DNA of 64,000 bases from Cymbidium sinense. Taxonomy: Eukaryota; Streptophyta; Magnoliopsida; Asparagales; Orchidaceae. Within the stretch, counting starts at the first letter, position 1. Every line of letters starts with the position of its first letter. The stretch is taken from assembly GCA_021442155.1 (NCBI GenBank), contig CM038223.1:31222983-31286982 (forward strand), read 5' to 3'. A program made the translations under genes and the position numbers. Below, in pieces: positions 37,540 through 49,199 of the stretch. Below the pieces are notes generated by a model. It was not told the origin of the DNA. It saw only the letters and a list, made by a program, of their open reading frames with translations, and did not search any database.

Positions 37540-38540
37540 TCCCAGTGTCGAGGTGTCATGCTGTCGAGAAATATAGTCGTATGACTCTACCCTATGGTGC
37601 TGTTGCGCCAACTATGCGGCACCGAGGCACCATGCCCTCGGGTCCCTTGCACTAGAGCTGCAGAGCCATTCCTTCAGCATCGAGGCGCCACACCTTGCAC
37701 CTTGTTTCACCGTCGAACTTAGTTTCAACCTGAAACAAAACTCTCCCTCAATTGATCTTAGATCTGGAATAAGGGGAAGAGTACCTTGTACTGAACATGT
37801 AAAAAATCTAGCACTATTAAGGCGTTACACTGCCAAAAATTTAAATTTTAGTCATTAAGTGAACAACACCTAGGCACCGTACTCGGAGCGCCGTGGTGCT
37901 ATCCACTCGGGTTCAGCCTTTATAGAAAATATTATAAGTAACTCAGCGCTGCATATCGAGCGTCGCAGAGTTATGATGTTTAAACACTTATGTAAAAGAT
38001 GGGACATCCAATTTTAAAAAAATTATGCACCTAAGTTTCGTTTAGGTTAGCATCGTGACACTGAATATTGGGCGCCAAGGCGCCGCCCTCTCGGGTTATG
38101 AGCCTAAGTCTTGTAGGACAACAATGCCAAAGCACTGGAACTATAGCATCGAGGCGTCGTTCTCTCGGGTAAATAAGCATAAATCAACACATAGAGGGCT
38201 TGCGATGCTGAATATCGGGCGCCGAGACGCCACCCTCTCAGGCTATAAGCCTAAGTCCTACAGGACAACAATGTCGAGGCCCTAGAACTATAGCACCGAG
38301 GCGCTGCCCTTTCTATATGTAAAAAAAAAAAACTCTGATGGCACCGTGGCACTGAACATCGAGCATTGAGGTGCCGCCTTCTCCGGTATATAAGCGCAAA
38401 TGAACCTATAGTGGGCACCACAACATTGAATATCAGGCGTCGAGGTGTCGCACTCTTAGGTTAGAAGGCTAACCCTTGCTGTATGAGAGCGTTGAGGCGC
38501 TGCAACTACAACGCCGCAATGCTCCCTCTATGATGTCATT
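37540..38540 (+). repeat. GC-rich 73-bp repeats arranged as 146-bp dimers inside the LTR
   Basis: A motif close to gcgccgaggcgccgccctctcggg recurs in AT-rich surroundings. Two alternating unit types are visible: one starting ctgaatat.gggcgcc at 38,061, 38,206 and (diverged) 38,352, spaced 145-146 bases, and one starting ggaactatagcaccgagg at about 38,137 and 38,283. Half-spacing is 73 bases; upstream cgagg motifs at 37,549 and 37,623 are 74 apart. The core is an imperfect palindrome. CpG is often changed to TpG or CpA between units and between LTRs. Confidence 0.7.
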
Positions 38541-39984
38541 TTTTAGGTGAAGAAATTTTATTATTTTAATATTGGAGCTTCACAAATGACAAGAGATTAC
38601 ACATATACACAATGGAAAATAAATGCATAAAAATGATGTATTTTTTAATATAAAAAAGGGGGAGTTACATAAATTGTATAAAAATAATAAAAATATAAAA
38701 GAAATAAAAAAAGAGGAGAAAACTAGTAGTCAAAGTCATCATCCTTCTCTTCTTTCTCCTTTGGTTCTGATAGGATGCTTGTATAACGGTGATAGTGAGG
38801 CGCCACAGGAAAAGAAGCCTCGCCAGGACCCACATAGAAATCATAGTTTTCAAACATGTGCACAAGTGAGGTGTTAAACTCAGCCATATATGAAAATCGC
38901 TGATGTTATTGATCCATGTGATGGACAAATTCCTTCTCCAGTTCCTGCTGGAGGACTAGTCTCATTGACCTTTTTTTTTTAGGCCTGAGACTTGTCCTCC
39001 AATTTTTTTGGAGTTACTCATTGAGGATTTTGGAGGATTTGGCCTGAGATCGATGGGCGTGTGAGGTTTCCCCCACCTCAGTCCTAGAACCAAACCTCTC
39101 AATAACCTTTTGGGTTAGAGCAACCTTTTGTATAAAGTCTTCCTCATCAAGATCCCCTGTCGCGCCTGCCTCAATACACAAAACATAAATAAGAGAAGGA
39201 TGACCAAAACATAGATAGAATTATAAATAATCTTCCCTATATCCATAATAAAGCCCTTTTGGATTGCAAAATTTAAAATGGCCTATCATTCCTGGCATCA
39301 ATGCATCAGCTCAGTCATAAAATATCTAACGTAGGGTATTAAAGGATAATTGAACAAACAACAGAATTTAGTAGAAATAAAATAATGCCAAGCTTTAGCC
39401 TCTGTAGTGAGGCCAGAGGAAGATAAATTGATGATTTTCTCTTCTCGTCTTTTCCATAGGGTATTAGAATTCCTAACAATGAGGAAACTAAGGATTTCGT
39501 TGAAGTCATGATGATCATTATAATAAAGAAAAGATATTGATTGCAATCTATGTTAAGTAGACCATAATATGTGTTAATGACAGTACTAGCAAAACTTACT
39601 AGTTTCCTCTGGATGAAGACTTGATTATCCTAGTGCTCAATCGCGTTGGCAAAGAACTCCCGCACCATTGGGATGACATTGAATTTATTGTTATAGGCCA
39701 ACTTTGCCTAGCCTCGCTCCAGAAAGATGCTCTTCATGTGCTAGCCTGGATTATAGAAGCTCCTTTATGGGATCAGATGCTTGTGTATGAAGGTGTGATG
39801 GTACCTCTCCTCAGCCTCCATACTAACAAACCTATTAGTGTTACCGACGACCACCATCTTCTTGCCCATACCAATATATTTTTCGACATAGTGTATGAGA
39901 AAGTACAAGTTAGAAAAGGCTCTGAAAGCAATGCAGAATGAAAATTTTGGCTACCCAAGGGGTCTATTTATAAGCCAGACCTAG

Positions 39985-40400
39985 TATCGCGGCGCCACAA
40001 AGGCAGCATCGAGGCACTATCTTTTTATTTTCTAAGTCAACTGCATAGCGTTGCGATGCCAACATGTAGCGCTGGTCAAGGCAGTTACTTCGCCGGTCTA
40101 AAAGGGACATTAATTATAATAAATTCTTAAATAAAAAAATGACGTGTTGCATTAATATAGCACTACGACGCCAATCAAAAAGTTCGTCCCATGTCATTAA
40201 ATAGCCTGAACGTCTGTTAGTTATTCTAAACCAATTTTTGACCAGCACTGCGGCGTTACAATATCAGCTCTAAGGCACCGGTAAGGTGATCAACAAGGTA
40301 AATGATATCAATGCCATGACACTGACCATGTAGTGCCATGGCTCTGGAGCTATAGCGTCAAGGCGCCATGTTTATAGTGTCGAGGCACTATGCTTGATAT
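39985..40400 (+). repeat. Outlying GC-rich gaggcgcc-type motifs in the LTR
   Basis: Scattered relatives of the 73-bp core motif (cgcggcgccac, catcgaggcactat, gtcaaggcgccat, gtgtcgaggcacta) without clear regular spacing. They lie between the degenerate coding-like stretch 39,600-39,950 and the 82-bp tandem repeat. Confidence 0.5.
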
Positions 40401-40404
40401 ATGT

Positions 40405-40815
40405 ATGAATTACCCACATGGATCCCGACACAATATCAATTGTCTAAATCTTTTTCCTAAGGATACTTCGCTGGTTAAAAATAAGCTTGAAGTACCTGCA
40501 TGGACCCCGACATAATAATAATCATCTAACTCTTTTGCCTGAGGATGCTTTGTGGGTTAAAAGTAAGCTTGAATTACTTGCATGGGCTCCAACACAATAA
40601 CAATCGTCTAAATCTTTTGGCTGAGGATGCTTTATGGCTTAAAAATAAGCTTGAATTACCCTCATAGGTACTAACATAATAATAATTATCTAGTTCTTCT
40701 GCCTGAGGGTGCTTTGTGGGTTAAACATAAGCTTGAATTTCTCGCATGTGCCCCGACATATGCATAAAAAATCTAACTCTAGTGTATGAGGATATTGTGT
40801 GGGATAATTCCCTAT
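40405..40815 (+). repeat. 82-bp tandem repeat in the LTR, about 4.5-5 units
   Basis: The anchor gcttgaa..tac recurs at 40,485, 40,567, 40,649 and 40,731, exactly 82 bases apart. Each unit contains a catgg..ccgacataataa stretch, a tctaa.tcttttgcctgagga stretch and a ctttgtgggttaaaa stretch. The exact spacing despite substitutions shows that indels have been rare. Confidence 0.88.
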
Positions 40816-41978
40816 TTGGGTCCTATGGCTGAGTCTAGGTTACCAAAATCTAATCTTTCCCCGATAATGGGCGTGCTGATTGTAAAGTTCATCCGAAGGG
40901 GATATTGAATGAAGTTCATCATTTAATGTAACTTAAAGCAAATAATCATCCATCCATCTATCATTATTTATCAGAGATGATAAACTAAAAAAACTTTTGC
41001 TTATGAAAGAGCCCATGTCAAATAAATATTTTTATACTCATTCTCAAATAATCTTATGTCAGTAAGGATGCGATATGTGTCCTCTATCTGCATGATTATG
41101 CTGTCAAATGACACCACATGAATTGCAGATATGACCAAAATCCTATGATTGGGTGGCTTGGCATTTGTATAACTCCACTATATTTCGATCGTGACAATAT
41201 CTTGTATGTTTTCTAATAGCTCTGTCTCTTGAGCTATGAATCATGGAATATATTTAATAGGCAAAAAATCTTTTATTAGCTAAGGTTGATTTCAATTTGT
41301 CTCCTTAGGTAAATATCACCCAAGGTTTACAAGAACACTTTGGACGACGCATCCCAAGGTTGTTGACAAGGATTTTTCGATTAGGAATAATTTCTCTAAT
41401 TATATAGACTAAGGACCATAATAGCTTGGGATGACGGAACAATGAGATCTTGATCGAGCATATCATCATCCCCCCAACATATGCTTTAAGCCATATAAAG
41501 TCTTCATTCATTATTTATCTTATGATATGCATTAAATGCTTATACTTTTCATAGTGCAAATATTTAAATTATATATTGGCAATCCAAAGGGATATAAACC
41601 CAATCTCTTTATTCGCTATGCTAATTATACGTAACAGTCATCTATGCCACACACACCTCTAAAGACACTAATGCATATCAGATAGATATGTTCATTTCCA
41701 ACCTTAATCGAGAGTGCTCTCTTGCTGTGGTAAGAGTGATAATTAACTATAGAGGCTTGCGTCCATAAGAAGTAGAACCTATATCTAAATAAAGGCTAAC
41801 ATAAGGTTAGGGGAAATCTGGTTGAATATATACCAATCTACCTCACGAATGAAAATGCTCCTACCCCATCACCAACAAAGATGGCGGAGCACATCCTCCA
41901 CAGTGTTCTTTTCGGAGCGATTAAATTTCTGGCAACTTCGCTGGGGATTACTTTTCTCTTCATCTTTTGTTAGAAACA

Positions 41979-41998
41979 TATGGTGTCATCGTAGGATT
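41979..41998 (+). other. Degenerate primer-binding site after the 5' LTR
   Basis: tggtgtcatcgtaggatt directly follows the ...aaaca LTR end. It resembles the tggcgccgt..(g)gg sequence that follows the LTR in many plant gypsy elements, with CpG losses. The tRNA species was not assigned. Confidence 0.45.
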
Positions 41999-43430
41999 AA
42001 ATGAAGTATTATACTCTTTTAAAAGTTTAAAGATCTGGGACCAGGTTTCTTCAATGGAAAACATGAAGAACTTGATGACTATAAAGCTTGGTGAGGGATC
42101 CATAGTAATATTCCCTTAGGAAATAATTAACGTTGGTTCCACTATAGCTACTCTCTAATTCGTAATGATCTTAGAGGTTGCCCTGTTCCTTCTAGCTGGA
42201 CTTGCCACTAAGCTTACAACCAAGAGCACTGGAATGCCAAAGGCATTCACCAAGGGGAAGTGTCCAAACGTGGTCATCCCACATGCACCGAACCCCAAAG
42301 CCCTAAACTTTAAAAAGGCTTCTATCTTTGAGAGGTTATCAAAGGCAACACCAACCACCCTCATTGAGGACAAGACAACCACAAGGGAGAAATTGAAATC
42401 CATCATTTTTAACCAACTTAGCAATGAGTCAGGGGAACATAATACACCGCATGATGCTACCATTGTCCCAAGCACGCATGACAATGAAGCATCTGTCTCA
42501 GGCACCAAAACATTTAAGAGGGTCTGTAGAAAATATAATGCTGCCCGCAGAGCTACTAGATTGCCTGTACATGCTGAATGACAATTTGACCTACTGGCGG
42601 AAGTGAACGTGCCCACTAGCAAACAACTTTGATCTACTCAGATGAGTCAAAAGAAATAGCTCAGGAAGAGCTTTGAAGAAATTGTTCTAGGACAAGCATA
42701 CACATCCCAGTCCACAAAGTCAACCACACAAGGAGGAATCTGTTTCCTCTAGAATTTACAAGGTCCTAAAGGCGGTCAAAAATAAAAACCTTTCAGAGAA
42801 GAATAAAAAAGTTGGTGAGTCAGGTCTCCAACCCTACAAAATCCTACCTCAAAAGAAATGTGAATATTGAAAAGCATCATACTCATTTACAACAGAACTA
42901 TAAGTTTGTGAGCACCATAGTCGGTGAACAACGAAAACAAGCCCTCAGACATAAAGACACTGAGCAGCCAGTTGTCGAAAGGTCCCGGTGACCATAACCT
43001 ACACACGGTGAGCACCAAGATGTGACATTTGGGTACGTTCTCAGAGATCCACTATTGGAAGGTCCCAACAACTACGTACATCCAGTGAACACTAGGATGT
43101 GACATCTAGGACATATACATAGAGATCCACCTATGGGAGGTCCCGATCAATTTGGGTATTAAAAGAACCCCAAATTGTCGATCACAAACTCACTCCACCA
43201 GATGAAGGAGTAGATTCTCCCATCATTAACTGGAAATACCTGTCTGACAAAATTCAACTAGCAAATGATAAGGAAGATAACTGACTCTTCTAGGAAGATG
43301 AAGATTTCCCAACTAATGAAGAGAAATCATTCCTAAATCTCCATAGCAATGACGATACCGATCACATGGAAGTTGAAACTATTTATATGGTCGACACATT
43401 TGCGAAATAGAAATGTGGTGCCCGAACAAT
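41999..43430 (+). pseudogene. Region between primer site and gag, possible ORF1 remnant
   Basis: Contains a 138-codon frame (42,165-42,581) with IFERLSK and IIFNQLSN motifs, an FxRL pattern found in plant gypsy polyproteins, then broken sequence. Ogre elements are known to carry an extra ORF upstream of gag, and position fits, but the peptide itself is not diagnostic. Around 42,900-43,140 a short block with 'cccggtgaccat', 'gaacactaggatgtgacat' and similar words appears two or three times, a small imperfect duplication. Confidence 0.4.
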
Positions 43431-44480
43431 AAGATGAAGGAGGACACCAAGAGAACCCTAATCACCAATAACCTGAAGTTGAATTCTGAGTAGAGGTTGA
43501 AGTGATGGAAGAGCTATCTAACGTTGTAACAAGATTACAACAACAAATTGGCTCTCAACTATAACAAAGGGATCAAGAGATCAGTCAAATCAATGCCTGC
43601 CTTAATGAAATGAATAGGCTAATGAAAGAGCTGTTCGGTTAGCTTAATCTAATTGTGACTGCAATGCAACACATGCCTCCAAGGGATCCTCTGAAAATGA
43701 GCAATCTGGCAACTGAAATTAGGGGTATACAAAATACTATATCCAACTTGCCAATAGTCCCAACACAAAGACAAGATACCGCATGAGAGGCTATAGTAAA
43801 TATCCATCAAGAAGCGGATATTTTCATAAGTCCCAAGTAGAAGACCTTATAAGTTTGAAGGTTAAAGCAGTTATCGATTTAGAAACTATTGAGCAGCAAG
43901 TTGCGAAAGGCCGACCATACCCGGTCGAACACGATTAAATAAAGTACCCTAAAGGGTATTTTGTGTCAAAATTCAATGCATTCATAGGCACAAAAAATCT
44001 ATGGCAACATTTAGTCCACTTTAAAGCCATATGTGAAAATACTAGAGGAAATGATGCCCGCTGCTATGATAATTCATTAGCAGTCTCACCAATACAGCCT
44101 TTGAGTGGTATGATGAATTACCCAACAACTCAGTAAAGACATTTGCTAAATTGAAGACACTCTTCGTTAAGAGATTTGTTAGAGCAACCAAAAAGGTAAC
44201 AATAGCAGATCTCACCTTGTAAAATAGAAGTAGAGACGAGAGTGTCACGAAGTACATCACTAGATGGAGGAAGCTGAGCATGAAGTGTGACCATCAACTC
44301 ACAGAAAAATATGTAGTGGAACCCTCATGGAAAATATCGATGATCAAATGGCTCCATATCTAGCCATGGCCACGATTAACACATTTCAAGAATTATTAGA
44401 TCATGTGGCCGAATTTGAGAGTTTACCTAAATAAAAAGGGCTCAACACCAATTACAATAATTTCTTTGGAAAAGGAAAAC
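43431..44480 (+). pseudogene. gag: gag (capsid) remnant
   Basis: Frames near 43,500-43,640 suggest a coiled coil (VVTRLQQQIGSQL; INACLNEMNRLMKEL). The capsid core follows: YPKGYFVSKFNAFIGTKN, LWQHLVHFKAICENT, then AFEWYDELPNNSVKTF and LKTLFVKRFV (about 43,940-44,190), the retrotransposon gag pattern. Gag would package element RNA into virus-like particles in the cytoplasm. Several stops and frameshifts; inactive. Confidence 0.75.
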
Positions 44481-44699
44481 AACAAAGGTCGAATGACATG
44501 AAAAAGAATGATGTAAACACAACATTCACCTTCACGATTGATAAAAAGGGGAATGGAGGTGTGACAACCTCACGACCAACGGTAGCTCCACAACCAACGA
44601 TAAAGCTGACTGAAGATAAGAAGAAAGGGTTAACCCTTCGAGAAAAGATATCTAAGAAGCACTCATTCAAAAGATAATGTACTGCTAAGATGTTTAGAC

Positions 44700-45060
44700 A
44701 TGCCCTATAGCTGGGACTATAATTATCGGAGCCACGACAGCTAGACCATGTGGAAAAAGTTGATAATCCCAAGTATTGTCTATTTCATAGGCTCATAATC
44801 CACCCAATAGAAGACTATTTTGTCTTCAAAGATTGGGTAGAGAAGAGTTATCATAATGGAGAACTCAACTTGTCAGATACTGTGTTGATACATCCCAAAA
44901 GGGAAAAGGTGAAAATCATCTCAACTCGCCCAGTCCTTAATATAAAAGGCAAAAGCACTGAGCTAGCCGGCCCTCAAAATATGACCGATGGCAGGGAAAA
45001 AGCCCCTCAAATGCAAGAATAAGAAGAAGAAGGTGGTTAGGTAACCTTCATCTCCAAAAA
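44700..45060 (+). pseudogene. Gag-pol linker / CxFHR block
   Basis: The 90-codon frame at 44,750-45,022 starts KYCLFHRLIIHPIEDYFVFK, the C.FH....H..EDC-like metal-binding block usual between gag and protease in this lineage; the final cysteine position is tyrosine here. Downstream to 45,900 only broken frames are seen. Confidence 0.6.
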
Positions 45061-45902
45061 GTCCAAATGAATGATCGACATTCTTGTGGCTACATAAGGC
45101 ATTTGATTGAAGAATTCTCTGGATCCCGAAGTGGATCTAAAGAGATTCTTCCCCAAGAGGGGGTAATTTATATATAATAAAGAGAAGTAGACAAAAATAG
45201 GTCAAGCTTCTTCGTCAAAGCCCCATAAATTGATGAAAAAGAGGAAATCAAGAAAATCAAAATCTAAAATATTGAAAATGATTGACTCTTTAGAAGAGTA
45301 TGGACAACCTCCTTGAAGACCTATTAAGCTGAAAGAATACATGACCCATTTAAAACTTGGCACATAAAATTTTGAAGAAGTTTTGATAGAAACTTATCGT
45401 GTCATAAACATGGTTATAATTTCGACTGACTCTAAGGGGGAACTATGCTTTTGCTAGAGAGAAATATATAAAAAGGAGGGTTAGGTCAGGCTCGAAGAAA
45501 TTACATCCTAAGTTAGGTAATAATTCAAAAAGCACTGATACCTCTAACAACTCTAAAGAAATATAGAATTCAGAGACTTCTTCTGATAACGAGGATCAGA
45601 CAGAAGAAGCCACCTAAGTCTAGCTAAGGAGTGGAAGAAGAATTTCTCTACCTATATAGTGAAAAGCTAGTAAGAAAGGCAAAGAAATCCTAATCAATGA
45701 AAATGCCTTACCTCCACCACTGGCTAAACCTCAACAGTCTACCAATATAGGGGTAGACTATAATGTTCTGGCACACTTACATAAGCTCCCTACCTTGCTA
45801 AGCATTTATGATGCTACCATGTTATCTAAGAATATACGTGAGAGATTAATCAAAGCTCTACAAAATCTAGAATAATACGAATCATTCTTCATAGAAGAGA
45901 AG

Positions 45903-46088
45903 ATGAAAGAGGATTTAACATTCGAGAAATCAACAACCATTATATATAGTGAGAATGACCTATTATTAGGGACAACCAAACATAATAGACCCCTTTATGT
46001 TACAGCTAAAGGTAACTCTATCCGCATAAAAAAAATACTGATTGATCATGGTGCTTCGATCAATCTTATAACGACTAAAACACTATGA
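45903..46088 (+). pseudogene. Retroviral-type aspartic protease remnant
   Basis: RPLYVTAKGNSIRIKKILID followed by the active-site block DHGASINLI (D-x-G-[AS]-S form). The flap and downstream half are broken by stops after 46,088. It would cleave the Gag-Pol polyprotein. Confidence 0.72.
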
Positions 46089-47270
46089 GCACTAGCTTTA
46101 GATGCTTGCTATTTTGATAAAGGGATACTATTTTTATAAGGGTTTAATGAACAAGGACAACAAACTTTGGGATCCCTTGTTCTACCTATATGCTTCAAGA
46201 AATTGTACACAAAAGTTAAATTTTATGTGATCAAAGCTCAGGTTGCCTACAAAGCACTTCTTGATAAGCTATGAATTCATGAATATGACATAGTACCTAC
46301 TCTCCATCCATGTTGAAATACATGAAAAATGACGAAGAGCATCAAATTGAAGGTGACATGAGTCCTTTATTGATACACTAGATCAAGATTTATGATGATA
46401 CAAAGTACTTCATCCCTTAAAAAATAGAGGTCAGATCTTAGAAGCAAATAGCTCCACCTATAAGGCTAATGCTAAAATGTGATAATTCAAAAGTTAAAAA
46501 TACCAATGAATTAAATCAACCTAAAATAGTCCCTCACCTTGGCAATGATATTGGGAATGATGAAGATGAATCAGTACTTTATCAACCTAGGAGAGTATAA
46601 GTTAGCCAAAGGACATAAGAAGCTAGTACTAGTGGAGTGAGAAAGCAATTAGAGAAAACTCATGTCTCTCTAATAGGGGTGCTTGAATTTCAAGTCTCCA
46701 TTAAGGTTATAAAGATAATTATAGTGCTAAAAGCACATATGAAAGCATTAACAGCTTCAAGAGATGAGGAAAATAGAATAACTGAAAAACTTCTATGTTC
46801 CTCCAAGGAAAGGCTATGATGAATGTTGGATTCTTTTCCATAAAGTAAAAGAGCGAACTCATAATCCCACACAAATGTTGTTCGAGGAAGAAGATATTTT
46901 GATCTCTCAGTGCTACTCGATGATGCTAACAAAGTTAGTCAAGAATAATATTCAGCTTACACAATCAAGCTTTCATACTTGATTGTTTAAAAAGCTCTAG
47001 CAAGGGGATAATGCCCAAAATCCTATAAGTTATAGAAAATTACATGGGGATTAGGATATATTGCTTTAGCATCCCCTTTAGTGAGCTCATGCTATGCCAT
47101 ATCCTATAAAGAAGAGGTTCCTATAGAAAATACAGATAAACTAAAAGATGTTTCATTCAAAAATAAAGACATCCTTGATGAAGATCTAATCATTGACCTC
47201 AAGGAGGCCCCAATAGAGTTTGAAGAATCAATCAAGCCACCATTGGTGAACTCCAAGAAATCAACCTGAG
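46089..47270 (+). other. Protease-RT spacer of the gypsy element
   Basis: Broken frames. The stretch at 47,081-47,269 ends with DLKEAPIEFEESIKPP, an acidic link found just before RT in Tat elements. Confidence 0.5.
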
Positions 47271-48010
47271 CATTAAGAAAGAACCTAAGCCGGCTTTTGT
47301 TAATGCTAGTCTCACACCAAAAAGGTTAGAGGAAATAAAAGCATTACTCCATGAGTATAGAGACTACTTCACATGGAACTACATTGAAATATCAAGCCTA
47401 TCACCATATGTGGCCGTACATAAATTTACCATTAAGCCTGATGCCCCACCTGTAAAATAAACATCACGGTGAATGCGGTTAGAAATCAAACATCAATTTA
47501 CCATTGAAATAAAAAAGCTTATCAAATCAGGATTCATCTAGGAGGAAAAATATACTGACTGGATTGTCAATATTATCCTAGTTAAGAAGAAGAATGGACA
47601 AATTCGTATTTGCATCAACTTCAGGGACTTAAAAATAAAGCATGCTCAAAAGATGACTTACCATTACCTAATGTAGAACTCATGGTTGATAACACATCAA
47701 ACTATTATATGTTCTCCTTCATGTATGGTTTATCGAGCTATATTCAGATAAAGATGGTTCTAGAAGATGAAAAATATACATCTTTTTGCACACTAATTGG
47801 TATATATTATTACAAGGTAATGCCATTTAGCCTAAAGAATGCTGACGCTACATACCAAAGGGCAATGACTCATATATTCGACGACCTCATACATAAACAT
47901 GTAGAATGTTATGTCGATGATTTGGTCGTAAAGAGCAAAGATCAAAGAGAGCATATAAATGATCTTGAAGATGAACTTGCTAAAATGTGCTTTTAGAGTA
48001 ACTTCTAAAT
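47271..48010 (+). pseudogene. pol: Reverse transcriptase remnant (Tat lineage)
   Basis: From EVNL-type linker through FTWNYIEISSLSPYVAVHKF, LIKSGFI, NIILVKKKNGQIRICINFRDL, then DDLPLPNVELMVDN, GIYYYKVMPFSLKNADATYQ and the catalytic block HVECYVDDLVVKSK (about 47,895-47,940). The YVDD motif is intact. A frameshift near 47,640 and several stops separate the pieces. The wording is that of Tat/Ogre RTs rather than Athila or chromoviruses. It would copy element RNA to cDNA. Confidence 0.85.
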
Positions 48011-48640
48011 AATTCCCAGGCTTTATTGTGCATCATAGAGGGATTGAAATTGATCCCTCTAAAATAAATGTGATAAGGGAAATGCCATCGCCTAAGACAT
48101 TGAAGCTGATTGACTTACATTAGAAGGTTCATCTCTAACATATTAGGGAGATGCCAACCTTAAAAAGGATATACCTTTTGAATGGGATGATTCTTATCAA
48201 GAAATGTTTGATAGCCTAAAATAATATCAGTTGAATCCTCCAATTTCAGCAGCACTAATAATAGGGATGTTGCTGATATTGTATATAGTAGCCTTAGAAG
48301 AATCATTAGGAGCTCTGCTAGCTCAAAATAATGAAGAAGGCAAGGAAAATGCCTTGTATTACATAAGTCAACATCTAATTGGAACTGAAATAAGATATTC
48401 TCCTATTAAGAAGTAGTGTCTAATATTGATATTCACTACTCAAAAATTGCGATACTATATGTTATCACTTAAGATAACATTGGTATCCAAAGTCGACCCT
48501 TTAAAATTTCTAATGACTAGAATGACTCTGATGGGTCATGTAGCTAAGTGGGTAGTTCTGTTACTTCAATTTGATATAACATATATCCCATAAAAAGCTA
48601 TAAAAGGAAAAGCTCTGGCTGACTTCCTACCTGCTCATCC
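48011..48640 (+). pseudogene. RNase H (first) remnant
   Basis: PLILYIV/LLILYIVALEESLGALL, then NALYYISQHLIGTEIRYSPI (48,231-48,416), KLRYYMLSLKITLVSKVDPL and ALADFLPAHPL follow in the usual order. This domain removes RNA from the cDNA hybrid. Broken by stops. Confidence 0.78.
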
Positions 48641-48734
48641 CTTACTCGCAAATTTTGCGCTCAACAATGAATTACCTGATGAACAAATCTTCAAAGTGGA
48701 AGAAACTCAACAACCATCAAAATGGGAGCAACCA

Positions 48735-49010
48735 TAAGAATGGAAACTCTACTTTAATGTAGCTTCATCAATAAAGCAAGCTAAGCCGTTTGGTTTACCT
48801 ATAATATATGTTGGGATCGAACTAGTATTTGTCACACCACAAGGTGGTATTCTCTGATATTCGTATAGTTTAGCGGAATATTGAACCAACAGTGAGGTTG
48901 AATATAAAGTATTAATTGTAGGCTTAGAACTAGCAATTGACATGAAGATTAAGAAACTTCATATTTATAGACATCACAACTCATAATCCGACAAATAATT
49001 AAGTCATTCA
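48735..49010 (+). pseudogene. Second, archaeal-like RNase H remnant (Tat-lineage hallmark)
   Basis: WKLYFNVASS, LVFVTPQGGIL, YSYSLAEY, NSEVEYKVLIVGLELAIDMK and KKLHIYRHHNS match the order of the additional RNase H (aRNH) found downstream of the first in Tat/Ogre elements. The first catalytic aspartate position is altered (FDGAS-type to FNVAS). Confidence 0.75.
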
Positions 49011-49199
49011 AGATAAATAAGCCTAAATTGGCACTTTATCAAAAACATGTCTTAGATATCCTCATGCAAATCTCTAAAATAATAATTACAAGAGTGCCAC
49101 GTTAAGACAATGGTGAAGATGACACTTTAGCTAAATTAACTAAAGAAATGACAAACCCAAAAGGGGAACCAATTACCAAAATAGTCAAAAGTAGGCTAG

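Larger units (their letters stand above)
36817..41978 (+). repeat. 5' LTR (~5.2 kb) of the Tat/Ogre-type element
   Basis: Begins tgttttcataaaa, paired with tgtctgcataaaa at 62,879, and ends ...gaaaca just before a tRNA-primer-like sequence. It contains the promoter at 37,101, a GC-rich 73/146-bp repeat block (37,540-38,540), a pyrimidine-rich stretch, an 82-bp tandem repeat (40,405-40,815) and a segment shared with the truncated LTR at 12,830-14,150. The far end is inferred from the primer site, because the 3' LTR is cut by the window edge. Confidence 0.68.

Noticed and set aside
38055..38285. 76-codon frame with an internal protein repeat (LNIGR...LSGY)
   Set aside because: The protein repeat is only the translation of the 146-bp DNA repeat in the LTR; neighbouring units carry stops.
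37540..38540. Regular short repeats as a CRISPR array
   Set aside because: Eukaryotic LTR context, repeats too diverged and spacers themselves repeated; not CRISPR.
42155..42622. 155-codon minus-strand frame as a membrane protein gene
   Set aside because: Antisense shadow of the gypsy 5' region; hydrophobic look comes from the complement of charged codons.
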